DNA from: Paenibacillus sp.
GTDB lineage: Bacteria > Bacillota > Bacilli > Paenibacillales > Paenibacillaceae
DNA: 64,000 nucleotides
Reading direction: 5' to 3'
NCBI GenBank assembly: GCA_017512705.1
Contig: JAFWEX010000026.1
Coordinates: forward strand, 82,807 to 146,806
Below, piece after piece: positions 1 through 8,171 of the stretch. Made by a program: the position numbers and the translations under genes. How positions within the stretch are numbered: the first letter of the stretch is position 1; each line of letters begins with the position of its first letter. A model generated the notes under the pieces. That model saw only the letters and a list, made by a program, of their open reading frames with translations, had not been told where the DNA came from and made no database searches.

Positions 1-358
1 CATGCAGCTGGTACAGATCAATGTAATCCGTCTGCAACCGCTTGAGACTTTCATGCACAGCCTGTTTGATATAAGCTTTGGATGGGTCCCACGACCAGCC
101 TTCTTTGCCAGCAATACGACGATTCCCTACCTTGGTAGCCAGTACGACCTGAGCACGGCGGCCTTGGATCGCTTGTCCAACGATCTCTTCATTCTGGCCT
201 CCATCGTACAGATCCGCTGTATCGAGCAAATTCACACCATGGTCCAGCGCTTCATGAATCAGTCTCACAGCAGATTGCCTGTCCGTTCCAAGCGACATAC
301 AGCCCAGTCCGATCTCACCCACCATTAATTCGGATGTGCCCAAACGATTTTTCTTCAT
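1..358 (-). CDS. Aldo/keto reductase, N-terminal part (runs off left edge)
   Basis: NAD(P)H-dependent oxidoreductase of the AKR superfamily. The first 119 residues are visible, reading MKKNRLGTSELMVGEIGLGC from an ATG at 358. The AKR catalytic tetrad can be placed at D46, Y51, K76 and H119, with H119 the last complete codon at the window edge. A GGAGGGA ribosome site lies about 10 nt upstream of the ATG. The C-terminal two thirds, including the NADP-binding end, are outside the window, so the substrate cannot be guessed. Confidence 0.9.
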   Translation of the reverse strand, partial: MKKNRLGTSELMVGEIGLGCMSLGTDRQSAVRLIHEALDHGVNLLDTADLYDGGQNEEIVGQAIQGRRAQVVLATKVGNRRIAGKEGWSWDPSKAYIKQAVHESLKRLQTDYIDLYQLH

Positions 359-454
359 AAGGTGCATCTCCCTCCATACGTTCTGCAAGTATCCATTGTA
401 TCATTCTTCTTCACAAAAATCGCATATGAGCCTCCAGGCTCCCCTTGGTCTGCA

Positions 455-485
455 AAACAAAAACCTGGAACTATCGCCCCAGGTC
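455..485 (-). terminator. Rho-independent terminator
   Basis: On the minus strand ACCTGG and CCAGGT (463-468/479-484) form a 6-bp stem with a 10-nt loop, followed by TTTTTGTTTTG. It lies just downstream of the small gene at 527-706. Confidence 0.65.
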
Positions 486-526
486 TTCTCGCTATCCACA
501 TGATGCATATTTGAACTTTAATGTTC

Positions 527-706
527 TCAATACTTCCACTCGTTATTGTTAACTTCTACACGAGGTCTGGCAGTGCGAGCGGATGATCCGTTCTTTTTCA
601 CCATATTCGACACGGTGTTGATCACTTTATCTCGGGCCTGTTTATTCCTCATCAGATACGTTACGCCAGCTCCAATCGCCGTTATGAGCAATTTACGTTT
701 TGACAT
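527..706 (-). CDS. Small conserved-looking protein, 59 aa
   Basis: Begins MSKRKLLITAIGAGVTYLMR and ends VEVNNNEWKY. An AGGAGGAG ribosome site sits about 6 nt before the ATG at 706, and a terminator follows at 455-485, so it looks like a real monocistronic gene. It has a short N-terminal hydrophobic stretch (residues 6-18) followed by a basic, Arg/Asn-rich tail. Function unknown. I infer it is a small membrane-associated or DNA/wall-associated protein; no family is claimed. Confidence 0.7.
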   Translation of the reverse strand: MSKRKLLITAIGAGVTYLMRNKQARDKVINTVSNMVKKNGSSARTARPRVEVNNNEWKY

Positions 707-855
707 GTAACTCTCCTCCTTATGGATTCATGTACATTGCGTCTTGCTTGAGTTTTACCCGATTTAGAGCAAACGAAACGGTATCGAGACTTGCCTTTAT
801 GAAAAATAACATGTCTCATTTCAGGCGCCAGCCTTCTTCAGGATATCAGGACAAA

Positions 856-896
856 TGAAAAAAAGATGATCATCGAATGGCATCGACAATCATCTA
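856..896 (-). terminator. Rho-independent terminator of gpmA
   Basis: Minus-strand hairpin with arms GATGATTGTCGA and TCGATGATCATC (two mismatched or wobble positions), followed by seven Ts. It is downstream of the phosphoglycerate mutase stop codon. The rest of 707-984 holds no recognisable gene. Confidence 0.7.
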
Positions 897-984
897 GCTC
901 TTGGCTATTATGCTCAAAAGTATAAGCTTATATGATCTTCATTAGCTCAACCCACTTGATGTGAACAGAGATTGTTGCCCTGCA

Positions 985-1728
985 TCAGTCGGTTGGTCTA
1001 GCTACATGTCTCATCTCTTCATGTTGGTACGTGGAGCCATCGGCGGTCAGATAAAAATGACCGGTCGGGTGCAGCTCTTCGTTCAACTCATAGACAAGCG
1101 GAATGCCTGTCGGGATGTTGAGCGCCATCACGTCTGCTTCGGACATCTGGTCCAGATGCATGACAAGTGAACGGAGCGTATTGCCATGCGCGGAGATCAG
1201 CACTCTTTTTCCAGCCGACACCATTGGTTTGATCTCGGCCTCCCAGTACTCGAGAACCCGCTTGGAGGTATCCATCAAATTCTCTGTCCGCGGAATGCTG
1301 CACCCAAGACGCCTGTACTTGTCCAGATCCTGAACATATCTATCGTCGTTCTCATCAAGGGCGGGCGGCGAGACGTGAATGGAGCGTCTCCATTCATGAA
1401 CCTGTTCTTCACCGTACTTTACAGCGGTCTCCTGCTTGTTTAGCCCTTGCAATGCCCCATAGTGGCGTTCATTTAACTTCCACGTTTTCTCAATCGGAAT
1501 CCACATCCGGTCCATCTCATCGAGTGCTATATCCAGTGTACGAATGGAACGTTTAAGTACCGAAGCGTATGCGCAGTCAAAATCAAATCCTTGCTCTTTC
1601 AGAATTTTTCCAGCCTTACGCGCTTCTCCATACCCATCCACGGTCAGATCCACGTCTGTCCAACCGGTGAACCGGTTTTCCACGTTCCACATGCTCTGCC
1701 CATGGCGAATCAATACTATTCTGTACAT
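985..1728 (-). CDS. gpmA: 2,3-bisphosphoglycerate-dependent phosphoglycerate mutase
   Basis: Interconverts 3- and 2-phosphoglycerate in glycolysis and gluconeogenesis through a phosphohistidine intermediate. The histidine phosphatase RHG motif lies at residues 8-10 with catalytic H9. The [11 protein letters not shown] motif carries the acid/base Glu near residue 87, and the second His is in SAHGNTLRS. The length of 247 aa matches the dPGM family. A GTG at 1731 also precedes the ATG, but GGAGGG has better spacing (8 nt) to the ATG at 1728. Monocistronic, with its own terminator at 856-896. Confidence 0.93.
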   Translation of the reverse strand: MYRIVLIRHGQSMWNVENRFTGWTDVDLTVDGYGEARKAGKILKEQGFDFDCAYASVLKRSIRTLDIALDEMDRMWIPIEKTWKLNERHYGALQGLNKQETAVKYGEEQVHEWRRSIHVSPPALDENDDRYVQDLDKYRRLGCSIPRTENLMDTSKRVLEYWEAEIKPMVSAGKRVLISAHGNTLRSLVMHLDQMSEADVMALNIPTGIPLVYELNEELHPTGHFYLTADGSTYQHEEMRHVARPTD

Positions 1729-1876
1729 CACGTGAACCCTCCTTCTCTGGATACATTACCCGCTGATCCCTTAAACTTATACATCAACAGTAGATGTGTC
1801 ATTAGTGGAAGCCGTTCTGTTCAAACATGATTCATCCCATACTTTGTTAATCTAATGAAATACATTATGAAGTGCA

Positions 1877-2461
1877 TTAATAATACGGTGCCATCATGAG
1901 ATACACGACTACACCCGTAGAGCTGACATACAACCAGATCGGCATGGTCCAGCGTGCAATTTTACGGTGCTTCTTCAACTGGTTCGTCCAGCCCCATACG
2001 AGCGTGAATAACGCCAGTGGTACAATGAGCGCTGCCAAAATGCTGTGCGTGATCAGAATAAAGAAATAGATGGAACGAACGATGCCTTCGCCGCCAAACT
2101 TGGACGTTTCCGGGGAGAGGTAGTGGAACGTCAGATACGTCACCAGGAACAACAGCGTGGTTGAAAATGCCGCTAGAATAAAGCGTTTGTGCAGCTTAAC
2201 ATTACGTTTGATAATCGCAATCAGAGCTGCAAGCAAGAAGATAAAGGTAAAGCTGTTAAACACGGCATTAAAACGTGGCAGCACTGTAATGTCGAACGTA
2301 ACATCACCTTTGTAACCGATCGACGGTGCGAAGAACAACAATAAGATGATAACGTTAGCAAGAATGGAGATGGTGATAATGATACCTGCGAAATTTTTAT
2401 TACTGGTTGGGGTCGTCTGATTAGATGACACGTTCAGATCCCCTCTTTCCTTTTTAGCCAA
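1877..2461 (-). CDS. DUF420 (YozB/CtaM-like) membrane protein
   Basis: A 194-aa protein with a polar N-terminal tail (about 22 residues) and five predicted membrane segments, at roughly 26-48, 70-86, 96-114, 130-152 and 170-190. Conserved histidines occur in KLHKRF, TFHYLSP and THSI. The pattern fits the DUF420 family (B. subtilis YozB). The staphylococcal homologue CtaM is known to be needed for function of haem A-containing terminal oxidase. A role in cytochrome oxidase maturation here is inferred from family only, since no oxidase gene is adjacent. Confidence 0.85.
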   Translation of the reverse strand: MAKKERGDLNVSSNQTTPTSNKNFAGIIITISILANVIILLLFFAPSIGYKGDVTFDITVLPRFNAVFNSFTFIFLLAALIAIIKRNVKLHKRFILAAFSTTLLFLVTYLTFHYLSPETSKFGGEGIVRSIYFFILITHSILAALIVPLALFTLVWGWTNQLKKHRKIARWTMPIWLYVSSTGVVVYLMMAPYY

Positions 2462-2617
2462 TGAAAAATCCTCCTCATATCCTACTTTCTGTGTTCTATA
2501 TCATTATATCTCGGCAATTCAGGGCTGTTAAGTGACAACACTCTGAACAAAAAAAGCAGTCTTTACGTATAAATGCCCGTTTGAAGCACTTTTCATGCCT
2601 CTTCATCCAAGTACGAT

Positions 2618-2760
2618 TTTACCCAAGTCCCGGAATGTGTTATAATGAATGCACTTAATCACATACGCGTCGAACTACGGAGGAGCCTGTCACCAAGGGC
2701 CCCTCTTTGTCTTTTTTAGGCATGGAACGGTAACCTGTTATCGTTTCATGCCTTTTATTT
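2618..2760 (+). promoter_or_regulatory. Promoter and structured leader of the cation antiporter
   Basis: A sigma-A-like promoter is visible: TTTACC at 2618-2623, 17-nt spacer, TATAAT at 2641-2646. The leader then contains two successive hairpins before the gene. Hairpin 1 (about 2679-2706) pairs GAGG-GCC with GGGC-CCTC and is followed by CTTTTTT. Hairpin 2 (2719-2752) has a 17-bp stem with only two G-U pairs and a 3-nt loop, followed by TTTTATTTG. A terminator inside a gene's own 5' leader suggests attenuation or a riboswitch. The ligand is unknown. Confidence 0.6.
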
Positions 2761-2841
2761 GTTTTTAAGGCTGAAGCGGGGATGTTTTCCCTTGAAAAGG
2801 TTATTCTAAGTTATGCGCAATCAGAGGAGGAGAAATCATCT

Positions 2842-4023
2842 GTGGAATTCATGTTAGTTCTTGCCCTTATATTGATCTTTACCAAACTCGCCGGTGATCT
2901 GTCTGTCCGATTAGGCCAGCCGTCGGTACTAGGGAAACTTATCGTAGGTGTTATTATCGGGCCTGCCCTGCTTGGCTGGGTAGACAAAAGTGATTTTGTG
3001 CATTACATGGCCGAGATCGGGGTCTTATTGCTTATGTTTATCGCAGGTCTGGAAACCGACCTGGATCAATTAAAGAAAAACTGGAAGTCCGCCTTCGCGG
3101 TAGCCGTCGGGGGTGTCATTTTACCTTTTATCGGAGGATATGGATCAGCTATAGCTTTCGGTATGTCGCCGACCCACGCTCTGTTCTTCGGTCTGTTATT
3201 CTGTGCAACATCAGTCAGCATCTCGGTGCAAACGCTGAAAGATATGAATCAACTCGGTTCACGTGAAGGTACGACCATTCTCGGAGCTGCTGTTGTAGAT
3301 GACGTGCTGGTTGTCGTGCTGCTCGCCGTGATGATGAGTGTGCTCGGAACAGGCGGCGGAGATGTGTCAATTGGTCTCTTGATTGGGAAAAAGCTTTTAT
3401 TCTTTGTCATCATTATTGCAGCAAGCTGGCTACTTGTACCTCGCATCATGAAATGGATGGCTCCACTGCGTGTAACGGAGACGGTCATTACTGCAGGGTT
3501 AATTATCTGTTTTGGGTTCTCTTACTTCGCAGAATGGATGGGTGTAGCGGGTATTATCGGTGCATTTGCCGCAGGGATCGCTATATCTCAGACAGACTTC
3601 AAACAAGAAGTTGAGCATAAAGTAGAACCTATTGCTTACAGTATTTTTGTACCTGTATTCTTTGTCAGCATCGGGCTGAATGTCACTTTTGAGGGTGTCG
3701 GTTCCCAGCTTGGACTGATTGTTGTCATTAGCATCGTTGCCATCATTACCAAGTTGCTTGGCGGAGGGCTCGGTGCACGCTTAACTGGATTTGACCGTCC
3801 CTCTTCCATTGCGATCGGTGCAGGTATGATCTCCAGAGGTGAAGTTGCCCTCATCATTGCGTCAACTGGACTAGCATCCGGCTTGCTTGATCAGGAGTAT
3901 TTTACGAGTGTTGTCATTATGGTGATTGTCACCACACTCGTCACACCGCCGCTGCTCAAAATCACGTTTGCTCGTAAAAAGGGAGAACATCGTGTAGAAC
4001 GTGCCATTGAGGAGTCCCATTAG
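2842..4023 (+). CDS. CPA2-family monovalent cation:proton antiporter
   Basis: About 393 aa with roughly 12 membrane segments and no soluble RCK/TrkA domain. It exports Na+ or K+ in exchange for H+. Family hallmarks include LMFIAGLETDLDQLKKNWKS and the AAVVDDVLVVVLL segment, whose paired Asp residues are the ion-binding site in NapA/GerN-type antiporters. The start is placed at GTG 2842 because AGGAGGAG lies 9 nt upstream. An in-frame ATG at 2782 has no convincing ribosome site and would add 20 mostly polar residues. Expression is probably controlled by the structured leader. Na+ versus K+ preference cannot be read from sequence. Confidence 0.88.
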   Translation: MEFMLVLALILIFTKLAGDLSVRLGQPSVLGKLIVGVIIGPALLGWVDKSDFVHYMAEIGVLLLMFIAGLETDLDQLKKNWKSAFAVAVGGVILPFIGGYGSAIAFGMSPTHALFFGLLFCATSVSISVQTLKDMNQLGSREGTTILGAAVVDDVLVVVLLAVMMSVLGTGGGDVSIGLLIGKKLLFFVIIIAASWLLVPRIMKWMAPLRVTETVITAGLIICFGFSYFAEWMGVAGIIGAFAAGIAISQTDFKQEVEHKVEPIAYSIFVPVFFVSIGLNVTFEGVGSQLGLIVVISIVAIITKLLGGGLGARLTGFDRPSSIAIGAGMISRGEVALIIASTGLASGLLDQEYFTSVVIMVIVTTLVTPPLLKITFARKKGEHRVERAIEESH

Positions 4024-4122
4024 AACGGGTGAGATGAAGGTGTGTTCACATCGACTCGTACAATATCAAACCTACGTTATACGAATATGTGATAAATGAC
4101 AATTAAATGCGTCTGCATGTTG

Positions 4123-4171
4123 ACTAACGATCTCAGGGAGCCCTATTCCGGTCATGCTCTGGGATCGTTAG
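4123..4171. repeat. Long inverted repeat downstream of the antiporter gene
   Basis: CTAACGATC and GATCGTTAG form the base of an imperfect hairpin that continues through CAGGGAGC/GCTCTGGG. No T-run follows on either strand, so it is not a canonical intrinsic terminator. It may act as a 3' end or RNA stabiliser for the antiporter transcript. The rest of 4024-4276 shows nothing else. Confidence 0.45.
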
Positions 4172-4276
4172 CATATCAGACATCAGGCGGATCAACTCTC
4201 GTATACATAACTGTAAGCGAACATCAGAAAGTTAGAAAGATAGTTTTTCCTATTCAGCACTAATCTCGTAGACACA

Positions 4277-4311
4277 GCAAAAAAGACCACCTTACAAACA
4301 AAGAGGTCTTC
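4277..4311 (-). terminator. Rho-independent terminator of the pssA-dedA operon
   Basis: Minus-strand AAGACC and GGTCTT form the stem (4283-4288/4305-4310) with an extra CTT/AAG pairing inside, followed by a six-T run. It is downstream of the dedA-like gene. Confidence 0.65.
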
Positions 4312-4371
4312 AATTTCGAGTTGTATTTTTCAGTTTTCCTGAGTTTATTGCCTGCTTGAAGGTTGTCCCCC

Positions 4372-4857
4372 TTAGGTTAATACCCCCACATAGAACCCAA
4401 TCGAGATAAACACAACACACCAGACAAAAGCACCGATGCCTGAAACAAGAATGTATCTGCTCATCGCCATGCGACTCATACCCGAGAAACAACACATCAG
4501 ATTACGAACACCTGGAATGAAGTAACCGAGGATAATGGACCATGATCCATATTTCAAAAACCACGACTCCACCCTACTGAATCGTTTGGCATTTATTCCG
4601 ATCCATTTGCCATATCTGTTAAAAAGGGGCCTTCCCGCTTTTCTGCCGATCGTATAACTCAGTAGTCCTCCCGTAAATGCCCCGCCAAAGCATACAACAA
4701 TAGACACACAATAATTCAGAACCGAGATGGAGGCAAGATAACCGACAAAGGTCATCAACACCTCATCCGGAATGGGCATACCAACAACACCAAGAGCGAG
4801 TAATCCGTAAATAGCAAAATACCCATACTGACTAATAACTTCTTTAGCTAATTCCAT
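4372..4857 (-). CDS. DedA family (SNARE-associated) membrane protein
   Basis: A 161-aa DedA/VTT-domain protein. It has the early GMPIPDEVLMTFVGYLAS segment, a central basic stretch (GRKAGRPLFNRYGKWIG) and the FIPGVRNLMCCFSGMSRM motif corresponding to the conserved F/YxPGxR signature. Several DedA relatives act in recycling of membrane lipid carriers and phospholipid scrambling, and they require conserved acidic and Arg residues that are present here. The start at 4857 is chosen because AGGAG sits 9 nt upstream. It follows pssA by 13 nt, so the two are co-transcribed. Confidence 0.87.
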   Translation of the reverse strand: MELAKEVISQYGYFAIYGLLALGVVGMPIPDEVLMTFVGYLASISVLNYCVSIVVCFGGAFTGGLLSYTIGRKAGRPLFNRYGKWIGINAKRFSRVESWFLKYGSWSIILGYFIPGVRNLMCCFSGMSRMAMSRYILVSGIGAFVWCVVFISIGFYVGVLT

Positions 4858-4870
4858 ACTAACTCGCTCC

Positions 4871-5416
4871 TTATTTCGGTTCCACAATATCCTTCTCATG
4901 AGAAGGCAATATTTGTTTCAGTGAAGGGAAACGGATTTGACTCACCATGAGACCGGATAATACAACAATAACAAGATAGGCTACAGCATGATTAAAATAA
5001 GGGCTCCATAATGCGAAGAAAGACATGAGTCCGCCTGCAAAAGTAATCGGCATTCCGACAAAACCACTGACTGATGTTTTCTGACAGTTATAACGCGCCA
5101 GACGAAGAGCCCCGCACACCGGGAACAGTGCTGTCAGAGTCATGCCCAGAATGCCCACCTCAGTCATCGAATTGAGGTACAAAATCAGCACAGGAGCCGT
5201 ACCAAAGGAAACCACATCTGCTAGTGAATCCAGCGCCTTGCCAAATTCCCCTTCGCAATGGAGCTTTCGTGCCGCATATCCATCAAATAGATCAAAAAAC
5301 ATCGCTACCCATATCATTGTCACAGCCAAGGCAAACTCCCCATGAATCGCCATAATGACCGCAAGCATCCCCGAACTCAAATTCCCCAAGGTTAAAATGG
5401 ATGGTAAAGACTTCAT
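4871..5416 (-). CDS. pssA: CDP-diacylglycerol--serine O-phosphatidyltransferase
   Basis: Makes phosphatidylserine from CDP-diacylglycerol and serine, the precursor of phosphatidylethanolamine. The CDP-alcohol phosphotransferase signature D-G-x2-A-R-x8-G-x3-D-x3-D is complete at D45 G46 A49 R50 G59 D63 D67. The 181-aa length and multi-pass hydrophobic profile fit Gram-positive PssA, and the N-terminal MKSLPSILTLGNLSSGM is typical. An AAAGGAAG ribosome site precedes the ATG. It is third in the operon after the two-component genes, 21 nt downstream of the kinase. No phosphatidylserine decarboxylase gene is adjacent. Confidence 0.9.
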   Translation of the reverse strand: MKSLPSILTLGNLSSGMLAVIMAIHGEFALAVTMIWVAMFFDLFDGYAARKLHCEGEFGKALDSLADVVSFGTAPVLILYLNSMTEVGILGMTLTALFPVCGALRLARYNCQKTSVSGFVGMPITFAGGLMSFFALWSPYFNHAVAYLVIVVLSGLMVSQIRFPSLKQILPSHEKDIVEPK

Positions 5417-5437
5417 AAGATATAACTTCCTTTCATA

Positions 5438-7201
5438 CTAGGCTTTAGGAAATGTAATGTAAAAGCGTACGCCACCTGGTGTATTCTCCACCCCATAACC
5501 GCACCCGTGCAGATCCAGGATCTGCTTCGCTATGGCCAGGCCGAGCCCGTTCCCTCCCATTTTGCGATTGCGCGAGCGCTCTACACGGTAGAACCTCTCC
5601 CATATATACTGTCGTTCTTCTTCCGCTATGTGTTCGCCTTTATTCTCAATGGTGACATGAACACAACCCTCGTGCCTGCTAATCTCAATCATTATATCGG
5701 TTTGCGGAATCGCATGACGTATAGCATTCATCATAATATTGTAAAATACTTGCTCCAGCTTGCTTCGGTCTCCTTCAATGGTCTGCTCCGTCGTGGACAC
5801 AAGCACTACTTCAAGTCCTTTATCTTTCAGCTGAGGCCCCAGGCGCCCAGCAATATCCTCGATCATGTCCGCGAGAGCAATCGCTTCTGTATTCAGTTGA
5901 ATCGCGGCAGATTCAAGTCGGACGAGATCAAGCATTTCTTCAACCATCTTTTCCATCTTGATGGCTTCATCTACAATCACTTCAATATAGCGTTCTCGCT
6001 TGTTTTCACTCACGCCGTCTTTTAACCCTTCAGAATATCCCTTAATAATACTGATTGGCGTCTTGAGTTCATGAGAAGCATCCGCAAAAAATTTACGCTG
6101 TCGTTGTTCAATCTGCTGCTTCAGTTCCATATCCTTACGCATCTGTTTATTGGCTTGCTTGAGTTCCTCCAGGGTCTGACCAAGTGTACCTGACAGAGCA
6201 TTCAAGCTGTCAGAAAGACTACCGATCTCATCCTTGCGTCGAATCGGTGATTTCACAGTGAAATCAAGGGTCGACATCTTCTTCGCCACGTGATTCAATG
6301 CTAATAGCGGCTTGGTTATAATGCGGGACAAGAGCAATGTGAGCAACAGAATCAGCACAAATGCACCCATACCGAAGTATCCATAGAATAAACGAGTAGC
6401 TTCATTCGCCTCCCGCATCTCCTGCAACGAGGTAAGTGAAAAAATCAATTGTTGCTCTGCACCGGCACGTTGTACCGGAACAATAGTAATCACGTTTCGA
6501 ACACCGCTCCAGCTATCCGTCCATTCTTCGTTGATCATTTTCCCATTCGCCAACGTCTGATGGTCTTCTTCTGACAATGGGAATCGACTCTCCAGAGCCT
6601 GCACAAGCAATCCTTGTCTCTGACTCCAGGTGGCCAGGTCTGGAAGCACGACCTCCGTCAGTACCCCAGTCCATTCCTGCACAGGAAGAAACGATTCCTG
6701 AAAGGTCTCCGTCCCCCATGCGGTGGAACTCGCATCCTGAATCTTAAATGGATACACCATAGGTTCTGATTGATCCAAGTCACTGGAGGGGCCTTTAACG
6801 GTGAGCTTTTGCCCGAATTTCAGATGTGACCTGATCCAGGCTGCGTTCTCACTATTAATAAAGAGAGAGAGGGACACTTTCACGCGTTTTCCATTCTCTT
6901 GAAGAAGTGTAATATGGAACGGATCATCCACCAGCTTACCCGTACTAGTCAAAATGACGAGATGTGACTGATTTTGACGCATAAAACTACCCGTTTCCTT
7001 GGCAAGCTGCAAATCACTCCAGTGATTCGCAGAATAGTGCTGTTCAAACTTGGACAGTTTCTTTTTTATACTCGTAATTTTCTGATGCTGATAGAAGTCG
7101 GGGAACCAGATCAGCTGGGCTAGCATCGTTGTTCCGTACAACAAAAGCAGGAATCCGGCCATGACCAGAAACAGCTTCATCGTTACGCCATTTCTTCTCA
7201 T
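5438..7201 (-). CDS. Membrane sensor histidine kinase (HAMP-HisKA-HATPase_c)
   Basis: 587 aa. TM1 lies near residues 9-29, followed by an extracytoplasmic sensor region of about 240 residues and TM2 near 272-295. A HAMP linker follows, then the HisKA H-box ASHELKTPISIIKGY near residue 370 and an HATPase domain with an N-box (NIMMNAIRHA) and GNGLGLAIAKQIL. It phosphorylates the regulator encoded immediately upstream, whose stop overlaps this start (ATGA). A second in-frame ATG (MKLFLVMAGF) seven codons in is an alternative start. The signal is unknown; linkage to pssA and dedA suggests an envelope-lipid stimulus (inference). Confidence 0.92.
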   Translation of the reverse strand: MRRNGVTMKLFLVMAGFLLLLYGTTMLAQLIWFPDFYQHQKITSIKKKLSKFEQHYSANHWSDLQLAKETGSFMRQNQSHLVILTSTGKLVDDPFHITLLQENGKRVKVSLSLFINSENAAWIRSHLKFGQKLTVKGPSSDLDQSEPMVYPFKIQDASSTAWGTETFQESFLPVQEWTGVLTEVVLPDLATWSQRQGLLVQALESRFPLSEEDHQTLANGKMINEEWTDSWSGVRNVITIVPVQRAGAEQQLIFSLTSLQEMREANEATRLFYGYFGMGAFVLILLLTLLLSRIITKPLLALNHVAKKMSTLDFTVKSPIRRKDEIGSLSDSLNALSGTLGQTLEELKQANKQMRKDMELKQQIEQRQRKFFADASHELKTPISIIKGYSEGLKDGVSENKRERYIEVIVDEAIKMEKMVEEMLDLVRLESAAIQLNTEAIALADMIEDIAGRLGPQLKDKGLEVVLVSTTEQTIEGDRSKLEQVFYNIMMNAIRHAIPQTDIMIEISRHEGCVHVTIENKGEHIAEEERQYIWERFYRVERSRNRKMGGNGLGLAIAKQILDLHGCGYGVENTPGGVRFYITFPKA

Positions 7202-7878
7202 ACTTCCGCCTCAAAACGATATCCTGTACCAATGACGGTGCGAATGCTCTTCGCTTCTTCCCCCAGTTTACTGCGGAGCTTTTTGATATGGGTATCCACC
7301 ACACGAGAATCACCTTCAAAATCAAATCCCCATACCCGATTTAATATCGCTTCTCGGGATAAGACGATACCCGCATTTCGAGCAAGGTAGAGAAGCAGAT
7401 CATATTCTTTGGGTGCAAGCTCCACTTCAGCCCCGCTTCTTTCCAGCCGTCTAGCCCAAGGATCAAGCGTAAGTTCACCAAAACGAATCACACTTTGGTC
7501 TTTTCCAATTGCACCTTCTACTCGTTTCATCAACGTTTCAGCCCGAGCAACCAGAACTCGCGGACTGAACGGCTTGGTAACATAATCATCCACACCTAAC
7601 TGAAACCCATGAATCTTGTCATCATCCTCAGACTTTGCCGTGAGCATGATAATAGGTACGGTGGAAGTGGAACGAATATGACCGCATAATGTCCATCCAT
7701 CCATTTCAGGCATCAATACATCCAGAATGACCAGATCCACCTGATGCACAGTAAGCTGCTCTAGCGCCTGTACCCCATTGTCGGCTTCAATAACATTCCA
7801 TTGTTCTTTTATAAAATAATCGGCCACTATCTCACGAATGCGGCTTTCATCTTCTACCAGAAGCACAGTTCTGATCAT
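7198..7878 (-). CDS. OmpR/PhoB-family response regulator
   Basis: 226 aa with an N-terminal receiver domain (acidic pocket E9-D10, phospho-acceptor D53 in VILDVLMPEMDG, switch segment LTAKSEDDDK). The C-terminal winged helix includes LAPKEYDLLLYLARN and SRVVDTHIKKLRSKLG. It is first gene of the RR-kinase-pssA-dedA operon. GAAGGAGAG precedes the ATG at 7878. A pair of perfect 11-bp tandem repeats lies about 42 nt upstream of the start and is the obvious candidate for autoregulation. Confidence 0.93.
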   Translation of the reverse strand: MIRTVLLVEDESRIREIVADYFIKEQWNVIEADNGVQALEQLTVHQVDLVILDVLMPEMDGWTLCGHIRSTSTVPIIMLTAKSEDDDKIHGFQLGVDDYVTKPFSPRVLVARAETLMKRVEGAIGKDQSVIRFGELTLDPWARRLERSGAEVELAPKEYDLLLYLARNAGIVLSREAILNRVWGFDFEGDSRVVDTHIKKLRSKLGEEAKSIRTVIGTGYRFEAEV

Positions 7879-7919
7879 GACCGACTCTCCTTCTTCATTA
7901 CTAAAATTAACATAACTGT

Positions 7920-7941
7920 TTCATGTGTCGTTCATGTGTCC
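7920..7941. promoter_or_regulatory. Tandem 11-bp direct repeats, candidate response-regulator box
   Basis: TTCATGTGTC G / TTCATGTGTC C: two consecutive 11-bp copies differing only at the last base. OmpR/PhoB-type regulators bind head-to-tail repeats with this 11-bp period. On the minus strand the repeats sit just upstream of a TATGTT -10-like element preceding the response-regulator gene, where an activator would overlap the -35 position. Confidence 0.6.
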
Positions 7942-8033
7942 GAATAAATCCATATTAATCCAGTTTGTTCGAGAGTTGCTTCATCTTATATACGATTGGC
8001 ATATACCAAAAGTTACTATTTCCTTTCAAAAGG

Positions 8034-8086
8034 GCACAAAAAAAGAAGCAGCCAACAAGCCAGACACTGTTTGTTGACCGCTTCTA
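8034..8086 (-). terminator. Rho-independent terminator of pdxK
   Basis: Minus-strand 15-bp stem (AGAAGCGGTCAACAA with TTGTTGGCTGCTTCT, two G-U pairs) followed by a T-run of at least seven. It separates pdxK from the downstream two-component operon. Confidence 0.85.
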
Positions 8087-8171
8087 GATGATATAGGAAT
8101 GTTCTTATCCAGATCATTCGCTAAGATGCCGGATCTGTCCTTGACGGATACTATGCATCTCACCCCATGTA

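Noticed and set aside
2641-2781. c-di-AMP (ydaO/yuaA) riboswitch upstream of the antiporter
   Set aside because: The leader is too short and the conserved ydaO core sequences were not seen; left as an unassigned leader instead.
5507-6025. 172-codon plus-strand frame
   Set aside because: Entirely antisense to the histidine kinase catalytic domains; no ribosome site and low-complexity composition.
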